Below are positions 1-13,122 of a stretch of 64,000 bases of DNA, one piece after another. The translations under genes were made by a program, and so were the position numbers. Below the pieces are notes generated by a model. It had not been told where the DNA came from. It saw nothing but the letters and a program-made list of their open reading frames with translations, and made no database searches. This stretch comes from Cladorhizidae sp. MBARI D1340-BT2. Lineage: Eukaryota > Porifera > Demospongiae > Poecilosclerida > Cladorhizidae. The stretch covers positions 29,149,816-29,213,815 of the forward strand of contig JAQNBH010000012.1 in assembly GCA_028752905.1 (NCBI GenBank). The letters are read 5' to 3'. How positions within the stretch are numbered: the first letter of the stretch is position 1; the number at the start of each line of letters is the position of its first letter.

Positions 1-39
1 GTCCTCTGCTATAATAATATAGCTGTCTTTTTAAACTGA

Positions 40-960
40 GAGTAATTCACTACACTGAGTTCAGATATGGTGCATTCTATCTAAATTTCACCATTCTAGG
101 GTGCCCAACATACACTCGCCATCAAAATAAGTGTAATTAGATTTTTTTCCCTAAGAAATGTTGTGTTAATTGATAACTCCTAATTTGCACCATTCAAACT
201 GAGATTAAATATGGTGCATTCTGTATAAACTGCATTCATTTACAGTGCACACCACCCACTCCCATCAGACAGAGTGTAATAGGATACACTGGTGCACACC
301 TTTAAACTGAGTGTAATTAAGTGTACATCTTAATTTATTTGCACCTTGATTTAACTGAGTAATGGTAAAATTTAAATAGAATGCACCATATTTGAACTCA
401 GTTGAAAGGGTTCAAATGGGGAGTACTTAATTTACACACCTTTGCAAGGGTTTCAGATGGAGTTGTAGTTTTAGTTGCACTCATTCTGGTGAAGATTGGA
501 TAGTGTATGCCTTTATTTAACCGAGTATGGTGAAATTTAAATAGAATGCACCATATTTAAACTCAGTTGACGGTGAAAATGGGGAGTACTTGATTTACAC
601 TCAGTTTAAACAGGTGCAGATAGAGTGCTTCTAAATTGAATTCAGTCTGGCCAACACTGTCACACAATCACATATATCTCCAGTAGCCTAACACCTCTGC
701 AGATGAAAACTTGACTTGTGTTTGGTTTGCAGTTGTGATGTCCTCAATCTATTCATAAGCTGTTGTTAGATAACTTTACCACCCAAAACGAGCTTCTAAC
801 TTTGGGTTTTGGCTACATAATTTGGTTAAACTAGTGCACACCATCCAATCTCCACCAAAATCAGTGCAATTTGGACCATAACTCCATCTGAAATGACATT
901 TGCACCCGCTCAACTGAGTTCATATATGGTGTATTCTATTTAAATTTTACTATACTCAGT
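40..960. repeat. Short motif repeated in both orientations
   Basis: A motif of about 35-40 bp built around ACTGAGTT...ATGGTGCATTCTAT is seen near 50-92, 198-240 and 905-955 on the plus strand and inverted near 376-405 and 538-571. Copies are diverged and AT-rich and lie in different contexts, so this is not a simple head-to-tail array. It may be the ends of small inverted-repeat transposons (MITEs). No coding potential was seen between 1 and about 1300. Confidence 0.5.
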
Positions 961-1322
961 TACATCTGTAACGAGATTGTTGGTGGAGTTTGGATGGCAT
1001 ATATTATAGGGCTGTATTATTATGTCTCCTTACAAAGGATTGAACCAAGTCGTGATCAATGGTGGCCATCACACGACAACATTTAGTAGTCATGAACTGT
1101 CTACATGATTACTGTTATTTCTGAGTCAGTTGTTATTAGGTAACAGCTAGGTAATCCACATGTGATTTGTAGAATTAATGTTCTCTAATTTTTATCAAAT
1201 AAGACACAGGTCCAAGGCACTCAACAATCACTCTGGGAACCCAATCTGGTCCTGATCTTCGGGTTCCTCACTATCACTGACTGTCCTAAAAACCGTATGG
1301 TCTTGTTCTCAATGATCATGAT

Positions 1323-1850
1323 CTATCGTTGCTCTGACTGTTTACTGACTTCATAAGCATTATAATCATGTTTCCACAGATCTAGTCTGGTTATAAGACT
1401 TCTCTGCACAGGGAGAGAGCATGCAACTCCCATAGCAGCATGTGGAGTACTCCTATCTGTAAGCAGTGCCTGAGTAAGACTTCTTCCATCTGACACACTT
1501 GCCTTCAGGGTCCGTTTCACTGACTGAATAAAGTGCCATTTGTGGCAGGGTGATATGGTGCACTCCTGATATCATGAATTCCATTCCTCTTCATGAAGAT
1601 CGCAAACTCATCCGATGTGAACGAAGGCCATTATCATTAACGAATTCTTGTGGCAATCCATATGCTGAAAAGATTTGTCTCAATACATCCATGGTCTTAT
1701 TGGTAGTGGCGATTGATATTTGGTAGACCTCTAGCAGCATTAACACAAACAACCCGGTTTCCTGGAATGGTCCCGCGATGTTCCCAGGGCTTTGCTGGCC
1801 ATGTCCATGGTTTCAATGTTGCAACAGCTGGTACATGCTTCACCGCCCAA
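1323..1850 (-). pseudogene. Ty3/gypsy integrase fragment, decayed
   Basis: Reading the minus strand gives an integrase core fragment: NDNG, then after a one-base frame change a stretch with FTSDEFAIFMKRNGI, then SAPYHPATNG, then KRTLKASVSDGRSLTQALL. In Ty3-type integrases the Asp of the DNG motif and a Glu shortly after the NG of YHPxxNG are catalytic; that Glu is not visible here and a stop follows soon after. The fragment belongs with the gag piece at 2686-2960 on the same strand, with most of reverse transcriptase missing between them. It is inactive. Confidence 0.7.
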
Positions 1851-2685
1851 CATGCTACATTCTGGCTAACTCCTCAATATCTCCAATAAGAACTTCCAAT
1901 CTAAGAACTTCCAATCTAGTTTAATATTACTTGACCAGCTTCTTCCTGTCAAACATTTTCCCTTGCCTCTAGGATCAACTGCTTTGGACCATGCTGCTCA
2001 TACTTGACCTCTACCATCAGCTCAACTACTACTGGCATGACTTCTCTCCAGTATAAATCTTCAACAATAACGATGATGGTTGCAACTTTGTTCCAGGACA
2101 TTTGGACCTCATAACTTCTTCACACAGAATAGGCACAGCTGTTCCTGTATACACTTCCATCAATAGTGCCTGAATAGGGTTTCTCCCTGCAGCTCCTCCT
2201 CCTATGTGAACATAGACACCTCCTGCTGACCACTATGAATGGTATTGACACCGACTGTTTGTGGGCTGGTTGGTTGCCAAATGTTAAACTCCTGCCTCTT
2301 AGAGGTGTCCATTCGTTGTGTACAGCTTTGTGAAGATTTCTTTCATCCTTGAAATTGCTTCTAGGATCTGCATACTGCTGCAAGATGTCCAATCTTCATA
2401 CAGTTGAAAGACTCGGCGTGTTTGAACTTGCACAGTTTTCTGTCATTAGACTTCCCACAATGATAAAAAACTTGATAAATTGATACACGCTCACATTGAC
2501 AGTTCCTTTCATTTCGCTGGCACAATGATCAGCTACTTCAGCTCCTTGAGGCAACGTGAAGAGCTTTGGCATATGTTAGTCCTTCCTCGACAATAATCGT
2601 TTTTGTCTGATTCTATATACACAAGCTCTGAGCCCTTTTCAAGAAATGGCAGTCGACTGCTAGGTTCCGCAGGTCTGCCACAAAA
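1851..2685 (-). pseudogene. Decayed interior of the same Ty3/gypsy copy
   Basis: This stretch lies between the integrase and gag fragments on the minus strand. It has only short open segments (for example 2120-2392) that I cannot match to a defined domain. The spacing is too short for protease, reverse transcriptase and RNase H, so a large internal deletion is inferred. It could also hold an unrelated insertion. Confidence 0.4.
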
Positions 2686-2960
2686 TCAGCTTTGTTTCTC
2701 CGACATCTTCTGTAAAAATGATACTCGATAATGAGCTTTAAGTGATCTTAGAAGTTTATCAAAAGACTTCTCCCTGGGTTTGGTTGGAGCTAGCAAACCT
2801 TGCAATAAGGCATGGCTCTTGGGCCCAATTACTGTTAATAACACAGCAACCTTCTTGTCATCTATCACTTCATTTGCCTCCATGTAGAGGTTTACTCTTT
2901 CGAGGTAAGTGGAGATCTTCTAGGTGTCTAGGCTAAACTCTCTTAGCTGCCCATACAACC
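2686..2960 (-). pseudogene. Ty3/gypsy gag fragment
   Basis: The minus strand encodes a capsid-like start with EANEVIDDKKVAVLLTVIG followed by a GPKSHALLQGLLAPTKP segment. It resembles the gag of the larger Ty3 element at 14399-15145, which has ANSVTEADKKRAILLSVCG followed by a comparable Thr/Pro-containing segment. It stops after about 65 residues. It sits immediately inside a candidate 5' LTR at 2994-3148, which fits element order LTR-gag-pol on the minus strand. Confidence 0.7.
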
Positions 2961-2993
2961 ATACTCAAGCCATAATCCTGTCTACTCACTACT

Positions 2994-3148
2994 TGTGATA
3001 TCTTTGTTATATCACTAACCTTTAAAGGTTATTACTGTACAATAAATACTTTCGTGGAATGAAAACAGACTGATTACTATATTATAGTACACGAGCAATG
3101 ACGAATATACACAACATATAGGAAATGACTATGACATCACATATCACA
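2994..3148 (-). repeat. Candidate LTR of the first Ty3 fragment
   Basis: A 155-bp segment starts TGTGATAT and ends ATATCACA, giving the short terminal inverted repeat and TG...CA ends expected of an LTR. It lies directly upstream of the minus-strand gag fragment. A second copy was not found, so this remains a structural inference. Confidence 0.45.
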
Positions 3149-3249
3149 AACAAAACCACACTTATATATATCATATATCATAAGAATGTCATGATGGTTA
3201 TTACACAATGGACCAGCATTGGCATTCATGAGTCAGCAGTCTATCAGAA

Positions 3250-3840
3250 AATTGCTAACTTTTGCACCTTATCATCCTTCCAGTAATGGACTAGCAGAAA
3301 GAGCATTACAGTCATTCAAAGTGGGGCTGAAGACAACCGCATGAGTCAATTTAAGGCTTGTCTCTCAAAGTTCCTAACTTGAGTTTCCCCAGCAGAACTG
3401 CTGATGGGAAGTCTTTACACTAGGATGGATTTACTCTACCCCGAATGCCCAAGGCAGAGCAGATATTGTGTAATCAACCTCTGTGCCATCACAGTTGCAG
3501 ATCTAGTCTACTCTTAATGAAGAACTTTTCCGAATCATTGCCACACCAGAGAAAATAGTTAAAACTACGGGATTCCCTTCTTACTAAGTGGTTGTATGCA
3601 GACATGTGGATAGTTTACACAGCAGAAGTGTGGCAAACTGGGTGAGACTTGTGTCCGACCAAAGACGCCTGAAAACAGCCAGCGCTCTGATCTGGTTGAG
3701 CCACTCTACCTGATATACCTCCTGATACACATACTCGACCACCATCCCTTATCCTCAATTGCACCTTCAAGGAACTTGTGTCAGGTCAAGTCGAAAAGAC
3801 AATGGCCAGATTACTACAAATAAGCTTGTAAACTTGAGCG
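3250..3840 (+). pseudogene. Second Ty3/gypsy fragment: integrase C-terminal half
   Basis: The plus strand encodes APYHPSSNGLAERALQSFK, the segment carrying the catalytic Glu of Ty3-type integrase, then after a stop and frame changes PAELLMGSLYTRMDLLYP, matching the conserved region that follows in this family. The end has a basic tail and a purine-rich run (GAGCGAGGGGAAG at about 3837-3849) that could be the polypurine tract before a 3' LTR. It is on the opposite strand to the fragment at 1323-2960, so these are two insertions. It is inactive. Confidence 0.7.
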
Positions 3841-3849
3841 AGGGGAAGT

Positions 3850-5480
3850 ATGCTATACTAAATATGAACAGGAAGTACTTAACACTTATTATTGTTGATT
3901 GCACCACCCGTATACTTTCTTAGGTATTATATATATGTGAGTAAATACTATTGGCCATGTTTTATAACATTCTTTGAGAATTCTATGATTAACAATAAGA
4001 TAAGAAAGAAAAATGTCCTCCATGGGAAGATAGTTTGGTATCCATGTCACATTTTTATGTTCAAACAAATTTCTGGTAAGATCATGAAGGTTTCCGTAAT
4101 GTGCAGCGCCTCTCGATATCCATTGGCTTCATTGCTAGAGATAGCTTTTTATTTCTCACCTGCTATAAAACTGACTCCAAATGAAGTTTCTAGTATTTAT
4201 TTAATAAAGAATGTAGAAATACGAAGGGAAAATTACTGAAGTGTGAGGTTGGAGACAGATAGTCGACATAGGAAGAGGAAGAGTTGTATAATTGCGAGCA
4301 GATGCCTGAATTTCTAATGCATTATGAAGAAAAATTCACTCATTTTCAAAGACAAAGCAATCATGTTTACTACAAACAAAACAAAAACCCTTTGGGTTTC
4401 TCTCCTCAAACATCTTCTCTACCTTAGATAGGAAAGGCCATATATAGCAACTGCACCACACCAACCAGACTTGTCAGTTGAGTTTGGCAGGAGATACCCC
4501 AAAATATATGATGCGGATATAGTAGGGGGTTAGTCTTATAGCCATACCCATTACCTATCACTATCAGGAATGGAGCTAGGGCTGCCCTGGCTATGCAGGA
4601 GGGAGGTAGTAAGGCTTGCTACTGCCTGCCTCTATATGTTTGTTTGTCATTTAGGAAAACAATTATATATGTAACTGTACATTTTAACGTGTAATCATGA
4701 TGTGTGTAAACTCACATCAACAGCCAGTGCCATGAGAGATCACTCAATTTTCTGGGCCAAAACAAACTTGAACTGATACTCTCTTACTCAAGGGGGTGGA
4801 GGAGGAAATAATATACTGTACACAGTATAATTATATTAGTTGTTGAAACAAAATCATGTCAAACATACACTACAGTAGAAAAAACGAACACAAAATAAAG
4901 TGTGCTGAAAGTTCCTGTGTTCCTGTTAGAAGTCCATGCCAAGCCCAGACCATTTGTCAGGCACCACTGTAAAATACTGCTCCATTGCATCGCAGAACCG
5001 CTTGCGATAAAGTTCAGGATACACAAACTGTTGGCAGCTCACGCCCAGATGTCTTCTTCAAGTACATTTCCAGATGCTTGTCGAATGTAAATGTGCATAC
5101 ATAATCTAGAGGGAAGTCAAAAATTGGTCATGGATGTGTATCTGTCTAACTAACTGCAAGTTAGCTAACAATATTCATGTCGGGGAATGTGGTGACAACC
5201 TTTATATTTATTTGACCCTTGTATAAAATGGCAACACCCACCCCAGACCCTCCAAAAGTTTATATTTCGGCAAAAACTTACTTCGGCATGTTTTTAATAT
5301 CCTAAATGGTGGTCTCAGTCAAATTAACTTTAAAAACAACGCTACCAGTGTGCCTTTAATCCTTTGCTAACATAATAAATCATCAGTGATCTCCTCTCCA
5401 ATCCCCCCCTATATCAACATGTCTATTCTCAATCAACTCTCAGTTAATATAATAACCTTACAAAAACCTCCTCAACTTGA
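3850..5480. other. No gene recognised; possible LTR start
   Basis: The first part may be the 3' LTR of the plus-strand Ty3 fragment, because it follows a purine-rich tract, but its end was not located. A 115-codon open segment at 3892-4239 has no recognisable motif. The rest is AT-rich with no supported feature. Confidence 0.3.
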
Positions 5481-5484
5481 AATT

Positions 5485-8400
5485 GTATTCTCTCCTAATG
5501 AAGACCACAAACATTTACAAGGCCCTTTACTAATGAATCATGACCATTTACCGATGAATAGCACAAACATTTACATGACCCTTTACCAATGAATACCACA
5601 AACATTTACATGACCCTTTACCAATGAATACCACAAACATTTGCATGACCCTTTACCAATTAACCTTTACCAATGAATATGAATATCACAAACATTTACA
5701 TGACCCTTAACCAATGAAACCCTTTACCAATGAATACCACAAACATTTACAACACCCTTTACTAATTAATACCACAAACATTTACATGACCCTTTACTAA
5801 TGAATACCCTTTACTAATGAATACCACAAACATTTACATGACCCTACACTAATGAATTACTAATGAATACCACAAACATTTACATGACCCTACACTAATG
5901 AATTACTAATGAACACCACAAACATTTACATGACCCTATACTAATGAATACCAATGAATACCTCAAACATTTACACGGCCCTTTACTAATGAATACCCTT
6001 TACTAAAGAATACCACAAACATATACATGACCCTTTACCAAACATTTACATGACCCTTTACCAATGAATACCTCAAACATTTACATGACCCTTTACCAAT
6101 GAAGACCCTTTACCAATGAAGACCACAAACATTTACATGGCCCTTTACTAATGAATCATGACCTTTTACCAATGAATAGCACAAACATTTACATGACCCT
6201 TTACCAATGAATACCACAAACATTTACATGACCCTTTACTAATGACCCATTACCAATGAATACCACAAACATTTACATATCCTGAATACCACAAATATTT
6301 ACATGATTCTTTACCAATGAATACCACAAACATTCGCATGTCCCTTTACCAATGAATACCATAAACATTTACATACCCTTTACTAATGAATACCACCACA
6401 AACATTTACATGACTTTTTACTAATGACCCTTAACTAACGAACATTTACATGACCCTTTACCAATGAACGCCACAAACATTTACATGACCCTTTACCAAA
6501 TGAAATGATACCACAAACATTTACATGACCCTTTACTAATGAATACCACAAACATTTGAAAGACCGTTGACCAATGAATATATGAATACCACAACATTTA
6601 CATGACCCTTTACCAATGAATACAAGAATATCACAAACATTTACATGACCCTTTGAATACTTTGAATACCACAAAGATTGACATGACCCTTTACCAATGA
6701 ATGCCACAAACATTACATGACCCTTTACCAATGAATATCACAAACATTTACATGACCCTTTACTAATGAACTAATGAATACCACAAACATTTACAGGACC
6801 CTTTACCAATGAATACCACAAACTACAAAATGAATACCACAAAAAATTGCATGACCCTTTACCAATGAATACCACAAAAATTTACATGACCCTTTACCAA
6901 TGAATGCCACAAACATTTACATGACCCTTTACCAATGAATACCCCAAACATTTACATGATCCTTTACCAATGAATACCTTTACCAATGAATACCACAAAC
7001 ATTTACATGACCCTTTACTAATGAATACCACAAACATTAACTAATGAATACCACAAACATTTACATGACCCTTTACCAATGAATACCACAAACATTTACA
7101 TGAAACATTTACATGACCCTTTACTGATGACCCTTTACTGATGACCCTTTACTGATGAATTCCTTTACTGATGAATACCACAAACATTTGCAGACCCTTT
7201 ACCAATGAATAAATGAATACCACAAACATTTACAGGACCCTTTACCAATGAATACCACAAACATTTACATGTCCCTTTACCAATGAATACCCTCTTTACC
7301 AATTGAATACCACAAACTACTAATGAATACCACTAAAAAAATTACATGTCCCTTTACCAATGAAACAAACATTTACATGACCCTTTACTAATGAATAGCA
7401 CAAATATATACATGACCCTTTACCAATAAATATCACACATTTACGTGACCCTTTACCACCCTTTACCAATGCATACCACAAACATTTACATGACCCTTTA
7501 CTAATGAATACCACAAACATTTACATGACCCTTTACCAATGAATACCACAAACATTTACATGACCCTTTACCAATGAATACCACAAACATTTACATGACC
7601 CTTTACCAATAAATAACCAATGAATACCACAAACATTTACATGACCCTTTACCAATGAACACCACAAACATTTGCATGACCCTTTACCAATTAACCTTTA
7701 CCAATGAATATGAATACCACAAACATTTACATGTCCCTTAACCAATGAAACCCTTTACCAATGAATACCACAAACATTTACAAGACCCTTAACCCTTTAC
7801 TAATGAATACCACAAACATTTACATGACCCTTTACCAATGAATACCGTTTACTAATGAATACCACAAACATTTACATGACCCTACACTAATGAATTACTA
7901 ATGAATAACACAAACATTTACATGACCCTTTACCAATGAATGCCACAAACATTTACATGACTCTAATGAATACCATAAACATTTACATGACCCTTTACTA
8001 ATGAATACCAATGAATACCTCAAACATTTACATGACCCTTTACTAATGATACCCTTTACTAAAGAATACCACAAACATATACATGACCCTTTACCAATGA
8101 ATACCACAAACATTTGCATGACCCTTTACCATTGAAGACCCTTTACCAATGAAGACCACAAACATTTACAAGACCTTTTACCAATGAATACCACAAACAT
8201 TTACATGACCCTTTAATAATGAACCTTTACCAATGAATACCACAAACATTTACATGACCCTTTACCAATGAATACCACAAACATTTATATATCCTGAATA
8301 TCACAAACATTTACATGATTCTTTACCAATGAATACCACAAACATTTGCATGTCCCTTTACCAATGAATACCATAAACATTTACATGCCCCTTTACTAAT

Positions 8401-10677
8401 GAACACGACAAACATTTACATGACCTTTTACTAATGACCCTTAACTAATGAATAACGCAAACATTTACATGACCCTTTACCAATAAACGCCACAGACATT
8501 TACATGACCCTTTACCAAATGAAATCAATACCACAAACATTTACATGACCCTTTACTAATGAATACCACAAACATTTGCATGATCCTTGACCAATGAGTA
8601 CCACAAACATTTGCTGACCCTTGACCAATGAATAAATGAATACCACAAACATTTACATGACCCTTTGAATACCACAAAGATTGACACGACCCTTTACCAA
8701 TGAATGCCACAAACATTACATGACCTGAATATCACAAACATTTACATGACCCTTTATTAATGAACTAATGAATACCACAAACATTTACAGGACCCTTTAC
8801 CAATGAATACCCTCTTTACCAATGAATACCACAAACTACTAATGAATACCACAAAAATTTGCATGACCCTTTACCAATGAATACCACAAACATTTACATG
8901 TCCCTTTACCAATGAATGCCACAAAAATTTACATGACCCTTTACCAATGAATAACTACATGATCCTTTACCAATGAATACCACAAACATTCTACATGACC
9001 CTTTACTAATGAATACCACAAACATTTAGTAATGAATACCACAAACATTTTGACCCTTTACCAATGAATACCACAAACATTTACATGAAACATTTACATG
9101 ACCCTTTACCAATGAATACCACAAACATTTACATGAAACATTTACATGACCCTTTACTGATGACCCTTTACTGATGAATCCCTTTACTGATGAATACCAC
9201 AAACATTTACATGACCCTTTACCAATGAGTATGTCAAACATTTACATGACCCTTTACTAATGAATAAATGAATACCACAAATTTACAGGACCCTTTACCA
9301 ATGAATACCACAAACATTTACATGTCCCTTTACCAATGAATACCCTCTTTACCAATTGAATACCACAAACTACTAATGAATGCCACCAAAATTTACATGA
9401 GCCTTTATCAATAAATACCACACACATTTAGTGACCCTTTACTAATGAATACCACAAACATTTACATGACCCTTTACTAATGAATACCAAAAACATTTAC
9501 ATGACCCTTTAGCAATGGTACCACAAACATTTACATGACCCATTTACATGACCCTTTAATGATGTACTAATGAAACTAATGTACTAATGAATACCAAAAA
9601 CATTTACGTAATACCACATGACGCCTTACCAATGAATACCACAAACATTTACATGAACCTTTACCAATGAATACCACAACATTTGCATGACCCTTTACCA
9701 ATGAACACCACAAATATTTACATGACCCTTTACCAATGAAAACCACAAACGTTTACATGACCCTTTACCAATGAACACAATGAACACCACAAACATTTAC
9801 ATGACCCTTTACTACCTTTTACTTACTACCCTTCACTAATGAATACCACAAACATTTACATGACCCTTTACTAATGAATAAAGAATACCACAAACATTTA
9901 CATGACCCTTTACCAACGAATACCAACGAATACCACAAACATTTACAAGACCCTTTACCAAACATTTACATGACCCTTTACCAATGAATAACACAAACAT
10001 TTGCATTACCCCTTACCAATGAAGACCCTTTACCAATGCACACCACACACATTTAAAAGACCTTTTACCAATAAACACCACAAACATTTACATGGCCCTT
10101 TACTAATGAATACCACAAACATTTACATGACCTTTTACCAATGAATAGCACAAACATTTATGTGACCCTTTACTAATGAACCTTTACCAATGAATACCAC
10201 AAACATTTACATGACCCTTTACTAAGGCCCCTTTACCAATTAATACCACAAACATTTACAAGACCCTTTACCAATTAATACCACAAGTATTTACATGACC
10301 CTTTACCAATGAATAAATGAATACCACAAACATTTACATGATTCTGAATACCACAAACATTTACATGATTCTTTACCAATGAATACCACAACATTTGCAT
10401 GTACCTTTACCAATGAATACCACAAACATTTACATGACCCTTTACTAATGAATAAAACATTTACATGACCCTTTGAATACCACAAACATTTACATGACCC
10501 TTTACTAATGAATACCACAAACATTTACATGACCCTTTACTAATGAATACCACAAACATTTAATGACCCTTTGCCAATGAATACCACAAACATTTACATG
10601 ACCCTTTACTAATGAATACCACAAACATTTATATGATCCTTTACCAATGAACCATTACCAATGAACCTTTACCAATG
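5485..10677. repeat. 35-bp satellite array, left part
   Basis: The unit is about 35 bp and contains CATTTACATGACCCTTTACC followed by AATGAATACCACAAA. Units vary by small truncations and insertions, such as bare ACCAATGA and CCCTTTACTGATGA pieces. The same array resumes at 15395 after a Ty3 insertion. Related blocks recur at about 2.0-kb spacing, for example the variant with GATTCTTTACC near 6305, 8317 and 10367. Short open stretches on the minus strand (for example 7320-7520 and 9026-9241) are repeat translations, not genes. Confidence 0.95.
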
Positions 10678-10682
10678 AATAC

Positions 10683-10909
10683 TGTTATAACCTTGTTTAA
10701 TACCCTAAGGTTATAGTGAAAGGTTCTTTCACTCTTCAAGAACCGTGAAAGTCCTTAATCAACTAGTAAACTAACAACCAAAGACAACAGACCTTATAAG
10801 AAGACATCTTGATCTCACTATCTGTACATCACACATGACACACTAAAAACGTTTATTTAGAGTCCGGACTATTGAACAATAATATCATACAATTCACTTA
10901 ATTATAACA
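10683..10909 (-). repeat. 3' LTR of the Ty3/gypsy element
   Basis: It starts TGTTATAACC and ends ATTATAACA on the plus strand and matches 15170-15389 over nearly its whole length, with an extra 7 bp near 10717. Because the element is on the minus strand, this is the 3' LTR. The purine-rich tract AGAAGGGAGGAA next to it on the minus strand is a good polypurine tract. Confidence 0.92.
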
Positions 10910-10961
10910 TTCCTCCCTTCTTACTAAGAGAGTAAAAATAACAAATTCACAATAATTGTTA

Positions 10962-11618
10962 TCAATTAAAACACTTAAAATGATCAGGAGGGGGTCTGTT
11001 TCGGACAGACCTGCGCAGTGCTGTTGTTGACTCACAATCAGGGATGTGTACTGAAGTGTTGTTATCATCCACATTAACACGGGGTAAGCAAGGAGAGCTG
11101 ACCACAGCTAACGCAGCTGAGTCGGAATGTGGAACACTCCCTTCAGGGGACAGGTTCAGTGTCACTGGCACTTGAAGAGGAATATCATGGAACACAATTG
11201 CAGGTCCAGACACTTGACCATTTACAGTACTGGATCCTAACTCGCTCTGTCTCTGACGTATGTTATCCACATGACGACGTACGACTCCCAAGGTAAATTT
11301 AACTCGGTAAGATAGAGGTCCAGTGACATGCTCAACAACACCAGGCATCCAGGTTACATTCTTGCACTTGCACCTGAAATCTCTAACAAAAACCTTGTCA
11401 CCCACTCGGAAAACGTGATCCCGTCCGGTGCTGCCATGTGTCCTCTTACGCTGGTACGATTCCACTCTCTCTGACAAGTCAGGATGAACCAAGTCTAACT
11501 TGGATCTCGGTCGACGACCAATCAGAACCTTGGCTGGGAATAACCCTGTCATACTGTGTGGCGTTATCCTGTAGCGAGCGGAACAAGTATCTTGATAGCT
11601 TGGACTGCAGTGATCCAC
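10962..11618 (-). CDS. Ty3/gypsy pol C-terminal tail after integrase
   Basis: About 218 codons continue the integrase in a different frame. It contains FPAKVLIGRRPRSKLDLVHP, which matches the segment that follows the integrase core in this family, then a basic beta-rich part (GDKVFVRDF, RRHVDNIRQRQSE) and a final RRSVRNRPPPDHF typical of Ty3/gypsy C-termini. It overlaps the integrase frame from 11479, so a frameshift near 11480-11618 separates them. Function is inferred as DNA binding or target choice. No chromodomain was recognised. Confidence 0.8.
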   Translation of the reverse strand: MDHCSPSYQDTCSARYRITPHSMTGLFPAKVLIGRRPRSKLDLVHPDLSERVESYQRKRTHGSTGRDHVFRVGDKVFVRDFRCKCKNVTWMPGVVEHVTGPLSYRVKFTLGVVRRHVDNIRQRQSELGSSTVNGQVSGPAIVFHDIPLQVPVTLNLSPEGSVPHSDSAALAVVSSPCLPRVNVDDNNTSVHIPDCESTTALRRSVRNRPPPDHFKCFN

Positions 11619-12216
11619 CTTCCATCCTCTTCAACCCTTGCTTGAAAGATTGCACCACCCTCTCAGCCAACCCATTCATGTAAGGGTGGTAAGGTGCTGA
11701 CGTCGTATGCTGAATACCATTCACTTGGCAAAATCTCTGAAACTCATCACTCATAAATGAACTGCCATTATCAGTGACTATGGTCTTGGGAAGACCATGA
11801 ATAGCAAAAATACCTTGCAACTTCTCTATGGTGATTGTGGACGTGATTGAACTCATAATCACCACATCCATCCACTTAGAATGAGAATCGACCAAGACTA
11901 AAAACATGTTACCCATGAACGGGCCAGCAAAGTCTAGGTGGATACGGTTCCACGGCTGCTTTGTTACTTCCCACGGGTGCATCGAGGCCACAGGAAGTTG
12001 CGGTCGTGATTCCTGGCAAACATTGCACTGCTGCACACATAACTCGATTTCAGAAGTCATGTCTGGCCACCAAAAATAACTTCTTGCCAGATTCTTCATA
12101 CGACTAATTCCTAAATGAGTTTCATGTAGCTGATCTAGCAAACATTTCCGACCAGGCTGGGGTATAATCAAACGTGAACCCCACAGTAAACAACCATCCA
12201 GAAGACTGAGTTCCAA
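11479..12216 (-). CDS. Ty3/gypsy integrase
   Basis: The minus-strand frame has an N-terminal zinc-binding module with HETH and CNVC, then the RNase-H-fold core with the catalytic triad: Asp in HLDFAGPF, Asp in TDNGSSF and Glu in GLAERVVQ after YHPYMNG. These residues cut and join the cDNA ends into host DNA. The frame starts within the linker after RNase H and loses register after about residue 215, continuing in the 10962-11618 frame. All three catalytic residues are intact. Confidence 0.9.
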   Translation of the reverse strand: MELSLLDGCLLWGSRLIIPQPGRKCLLDQLHETHLGISRMKNLARSYFWWPDMTSEIELCVQQCNVCQESRPQLPVASMHPWEVTKQPWNRIHLDFAGPFMGNMFLVLVDSHSKWMDVVIMSSITSTITIEKLQGIFAIHGLPKTIVTDNGSSFMSDEFQRFCQVNGIQHTTSAPYHPYMNGLAERVVQSFKQGLKRMEGGSLQSKLSRYLFRSLQDNATQYDRVIPSQGSDWSSTEIQVRLGSS

Positions 12217-12246
12217 CTACGAGACTCATATGGTTGAAATTCTCGG

Positions 12247-13122
12247 TCAAGCTTCACTGATGGCCATCCCACACATTACAAACTTCTTCACCCTTGAGAG
12301 AAGCGGATCTTTCTCAATCCATTGTTTCACTTCCTTGGAAGAAATCGGGGTAGACTCAAGGTGAAGAACCAATTGGTTTAACTCAGCAGGAAGACAATCA
12401 GAGGATGTGACAACTGGGCTTGGCAACCGACTTAATGCATCTGCATTAGCAAGCAACTTCCCAGGCTTGTATTCAATACGATATTGATATGCACTCAATG
12501 ACAATGCCCACCTTTGTAGACATGCTGAGGCAAGGGGAGGAACTGCTTTCTTTTCATTAAACAAATGGTAGAGTGGTTGGTGATCAGATCTAATGACAAA
12601 TGATCGACCCCACAGGTAAGAATGAAATTTCTTGACACGAAATAGGTTAGCTAATCCCTCTTTCTCTAATTGAGAATAGCCCTTCTCAGACACAGTGAGA
12701 GTCCTTGAAGCATACCCAATAGGACGTTCGGTTTTGTCTTCCAAAACATGTGATAACACAACTCCCAATCCATAAGGAGATGCGTCACAAGCCAACAACA
12801 GGTCCTTCTGAGGATCATAATGGACCAAAAGTGAATCACTTTGTAGCATTAGCTTAGCTAGTAAAAATGCACTCTCTTGCTTTTCTGTCCATTGCCATCT
12901 GGAGTCCTTGCATAACAAGGTGTACAAAGGGGCTAGCTTTGTCGAGAGATTAGGAAGAAACTTGGAGTAATAATTAAGCATACCCAGAAATACTCTAAAC
13001 TCAGTCACTGATGTCGTAGCACGGGCCTCACGAATGGCTTTTATCTTCTCCAGAGTTGGATGTAGGCCTTCCTTATCAATTATATAATCCAAGATACTCG
13101 ACCTTTGAAGCCAGGAACACAC
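12247..13122 (-). CDS. Ty3/gypsy RT connection domain and RNase H
   Basis: The frame begins at the end of the reverse transcriptase thumb (LGMLNYYSKFLPNLS) and carries RNase H with acidic residues in ACDASPYGLG, in the LEKEGL segment and in RSDHQPLYHL. RNase H degrades the RNA strand of the RNA-DNA hybrid. It ends with KPGKLLANADALSRLP, a conserved end of this domain. It stops near 12247, shortly before the integrase frame, so one frame change lies between them. Confidence 0.9.
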   Translation of the reverse strand: MCSWLQRSSILDYIIDKEGLHPTLEKIKAIREARATTSVTEFRVFLGMLNYYSKFLPNLSTKLAPLYTLLCKDSRWQWTEKQESAFLLAKLMLQSDSLLVHYDPQKDLLLACDASPYGLGVVLSHVLEDKTERPIGYASRTLTVSEKGYSQLEKEGLANLFRVKKFHSYLWGRSFVIRSDHQPLYHLFNEKKAVPPLASACLQRWALSLSAYQYRIEYKPGKLLANADALSRLPSPVVTSSDCLPAELNQLVLHLESTPISSKEVKQWIEKDPLLSRVKKFVMCGMAISEA

